A stretch of DNA of 34,366 nt from JBFIHF01 sp964411125 (lineage in GTDB: Bacteria > Myxococcota_A > Bradymonadia > Bradymonadales > Bradymonadaceae), in contig CAYPJU010000075.1 in NCBI GenBank assembly GCA_964411125.1, forward strand, positions 1 through 34,366, in the 5' to 3' direction. Positions 33,101-34,366 of the stretch are shown one piece after another. The translations under genes and the position numbers were made by a program. Each line of letters begins with the position of its first letter. The first letter of the stretch is position 1. The notes under the pieces are model-generated. The model saw only the letters and a program-made list of their open reading frames with translations. It was not told the origin of the DNA and ran no database searches.

Positions 33101-34366
33101 CCTGGACTTCAAGCCGTCCGAGTTCCTGTTGCGCGACGTCTCCGACCCCCTCACCATCCTCTCCGGTCGCGTCGACTTCGACCGCGACTCGGTCCGCGTG
33201 GCGAAGAGCGACCCGATCCGGGGCCGGATCCTCGGCGGTATGTTCAGCGCGACGGGACAGCTCGGCCTGGACGGCATGACGCCGGCGGACCTCGAGGCGC
33301 AGATCTGGACCCACAACTTCAGCTACCGCATCCCCGAGGTCGCCAACCTCACGTTCGACACGAGGCTCGACGTCACGGCGCCGGACCTCGATCGGCCCGA
33401 TACGTGGCTCGTCGCCGGAGAGGTCGACATCCTCGACGGCCTCTATTACGAGAACGTCTCGATCTTTCAGGAGCAGCTCACCAACCGCATCATCGGGGCG
33501 TTCTCCCGCAAGACGGAGCGCTACGAAGCGTCGCTCCTCGAGCAGTTTCCCGCCCTCGAAGAGATGTCGTTCGACCTGGCCATCCGAGCGCGCGACGGCT
33601 TCCGCATCCAGAACGAGATCGACCGCCTCGCCCTCGACCTCGAATTCCGTATCGACGCGCGGCTGCAGAATACGCTGACCGATCCGCGGTTGACCGGTGA
33701 CGTCGACGTCATCGACGGCCGTGTCACTTTCCAGGGCGAGGCGTTCGACGTCCGCACCGGGACGTTGTCGTTCTACGGTGACTCGTCCAATCCGTACGTC
33801 GACGTGGTCGCCGACGCGGACATCTTCAACACCTGCCGCGACACCGACGTCACCGCCGAAGTCTCGCAGACGATGAGCCTGTCGGGCGTCGTCGATACGG
33901 GGGACCAGAAGTCGTACCACATCACGCTGAACGTCCGCGGACGCCTCGACAACATGGACATCCAGTTCGAGTCGGTCCCCTACGCCGACGAGCGAGACAT
34001 TCTCTCGCTGCTACTCACCGGCTGCACCGTCGACCAGCTCACCGCCTCCAGCGCCTCCTCCCCGACCCTGGAAGTCGCCCTCGGCCCGGTCCTCGGCTGG
34101 ATCGAAGGGCAGGTGCAGGACGTCGTCGAGGTCGAGGAGTTCACGATCACCCCCAGCGTCGACCGGCTCAAAGCGACCGTCGGCGACTCTCTCAGCCCCC
34201 GCGTCAGTTGGAAGCTTCAGCTCGACACCGGCCTCACCGAGGTCGCCACCGGCCAGCGCTTCCAGCTCGAGTACCGCATCTCGGATCGTCTCTCGGCACA
34301 GACGAGCGAGAGCTCCACCGAGTCCTCGCAGTTCGACAGCTTTCTCGTCGACTTCAAGCTGAAGTA
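30117..34366 (+). CDS. tamB: TamB-like (DUF490) envelope protein, reaches window edge
   Basis: A very long frame (1416 residues visible) with one N-terminal membrane anchor (residues about 16-38), then AsmA/TamB-like repetitive beta-strand segments, and a C-terminal DUF490/TamB domain. The end shows VPYADERDILSLLLTG, LDNMDIQFES and LEYRISDRLSAQTSESS, typical of TamB tails. The last in-frame bases are a partial codon 'ta', and the preceding residues FLVDFKLK look like a natural TamB end, so the stop codon is probably cut by the edge. TamB-like proteins bridge the periplasm and help move lipids or assemble outer-membrane proteins. ATG 30117 has a GGAGG site. Large opposite-strand frames inside it are shadows. 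Confidence 0.88.
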   Translation, partial: MLMDDIEVKVYRSAIKLPVAFFVPATFLLTVYVLLYMLVNSQLFADRTLEWLNETLPGTFALEEFVVDPTFTQLHIWGATVDGRDGVRIVTANEIHAGVNPLPLLVRKVQVDHAHVKNSAFDMTFYENGRMNLLDALGIEDLPEDPDGKMPVTVSLGNLSAEDSRYSLTLDFFNFVIPDVDVEHGEVDISDDTVVMWVPELRTERVDFEFEPWLYYYPPEAGKWRFSAENVDIRNWRWAGDGFSVERVATNVGGIEAAATGTMLIPEVAEDEDTRLIYRARGTFAIHPWNQAGNYFLDHLFHFDAPRLEIGVEGTLEEIVAEAQFDVATFDAYGVQLTDIEGTAVLNDEFVSIDRATGKLHGGDLDVTNGYFNMYTGHFGADATFDGVDPAGITADLGYDYPYLQGRTSGAVEILGKIPFDDEYGPDTSPFVSLEEFLDPTVELRFPTDVVYVRTGPLDTLPGKRFRMAAGSYIWATEERVGIEDATFYADNATFEIDDFVFDWERYELLRDQYGDIAEIRIEAPSLAALLGDYDADGVDGALTATVRGLGMLNYPDATFDFSLRNPEFDVSGAKFSGERVTGRGSLRDGVLKFEQTDIRSERGSGSVRGTVKVLRDPRGLRDEEDEIVTDFLYPSRHPARLDVAFEDLDLDLASSLGRLDLDVRGTANGELALRGTLEDPDAEFSVAGEQVVLMEQPLDSATLVGSIRDRTYRLDRFEIDAGKAGRVWGDASLGFDDSLDFQVAGSRIALGQIVAAQTAEMPLQGNADFRLHGTGTLDQPDIGGDVRVDGLRYDGRDLGDLALVANTIGDTTHLVGALLPWVTVDVEIPLDDESSYYARFGLDRLDVPDAVPELRQVRVIKGAEVSGTVEVFLEPDFSRYQVLANLDDVTVDALGKTFRNQGPLIAGLNNGELFQIQQATIGADGRWVSMQGGIFMDEALIDLSVDGDLDLSLLTGFRLAFPEYFPESLLEARGVVAMDVDIKGTPGLVVADGFLDFKPSEFLLRDVSDPLTILSGRVDFDRDSVRVAKSDPIRGRILGGMFSATGQLGLDGMTPADLEAQIWTHNFSYRIPEVANLTFDTRLDVTAPDLDRPDTWLVAGEVDILDGLYYENVSIFQEQLTNRIIGAFSRKTERYEASLLEQFPALEEMSFDLAIRARDGFRIQNEIDRLALDLEFRIDARLQNTLTDPRLTGDVDVIDGRVTFQGEAFDVRTGTLSFYGDSSNPYVDVVADADIFNTCRDTDVTAEVSQTMSLSGVVDTGDQKSYHITLNVRGRLDNMDIQFESVPYADERDILSLLLTGCTVDQLTASSASSPTLEVALGPVLGWIEGQVQDVVEVEEFTITPSVDRLKATVGDSLSPRVSWKLQLDTGLTEVATGQRFQLEYRISDRLSAQTSESSTESSQFDSFLVDFKLK

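Overview
This high-GC window looks like chromosomal DNA from a deltaproteobacterial lineage, most likely Myxococcota or Bradymonadota. The signs are a Ser/Thr protein kinase with a C-terminal PEGA-like domain, an RCC1/Big_2 lipoprotein, a Tat-exported DUF1552 protein, a MopE-type metal-binding motif, many lipoproteins, and a site upstream of recA that matches the Myxococcus-type LexA consensus at 15 of 17 positions. I see no rRNA, tRNA, CRISPR array, transposase, integrase or phage gene.

Layout. 1-2035: an array of five perfect hairpins, a DUF2254-like membrane protein, and a 55-bp inverted repeat whose arms are each three hairpins. 2036-5551 (minus): a tightly coupled four-gene envelope operon. 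In transcription order it encodes a small membrane protein, a lipoprotein with two DsbA-like domains, a lipoprotein with a YidD-like domain, and an exported helical protein with C-terminal membrane segments. 5692-9011 (plus): a MerR regulator and a large VIT/vWA protein whose C-terminus resembles part of a protein-kinase C-lobe. 9013-11754 (minus): DUF1552 protein, an ArsC/YfgD-like reductase and an NhaR-like regulator with a possible leaderless promoter. 11871-14053: Ser/Thr kinase, convergent with a lipoprotein carrying a secretin/STN-like domain. 14216-18320: SDR oxidoreductase, DUF1206 membrane protein with a strong terminator, and a membrane-anchored sulfatase-like enzyme with a MopE motif. 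18304-21143 (minus): RCC1/Big_2 lipoprotein overlapping a DUF523/TudS gene. 21470-24790: an orphan receiver-XRE regulator convergent with an ILVBL-like ThDP enzyme and M19 dipeptidase pair. 25039-28494: cinA and thpR, then about 540 bp of intergenic repeats, then convergent recA. 28753-34366: a lipoprotein with a degenerate metallophosphoesterase-like fold, divergent from a long tamB-like gene that runs to the window edge.

How they work together. Much of the window concerns the cell envelope: exported thiol chemistry, YidD-like and TamB-like assembly functions, and several lipoproteins. Genes in the likely operons are joined by 4-bp ATGA or GTGA overlaps, so translation is probably coupled. 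The best candidates for something undescribed are the envelope operon (an exported YidD-like protein beside a double-DsbA lipoprotein), the MerR/VIT-vWA pair with a kinase-like tail, and the intergenic hairpin repeats.
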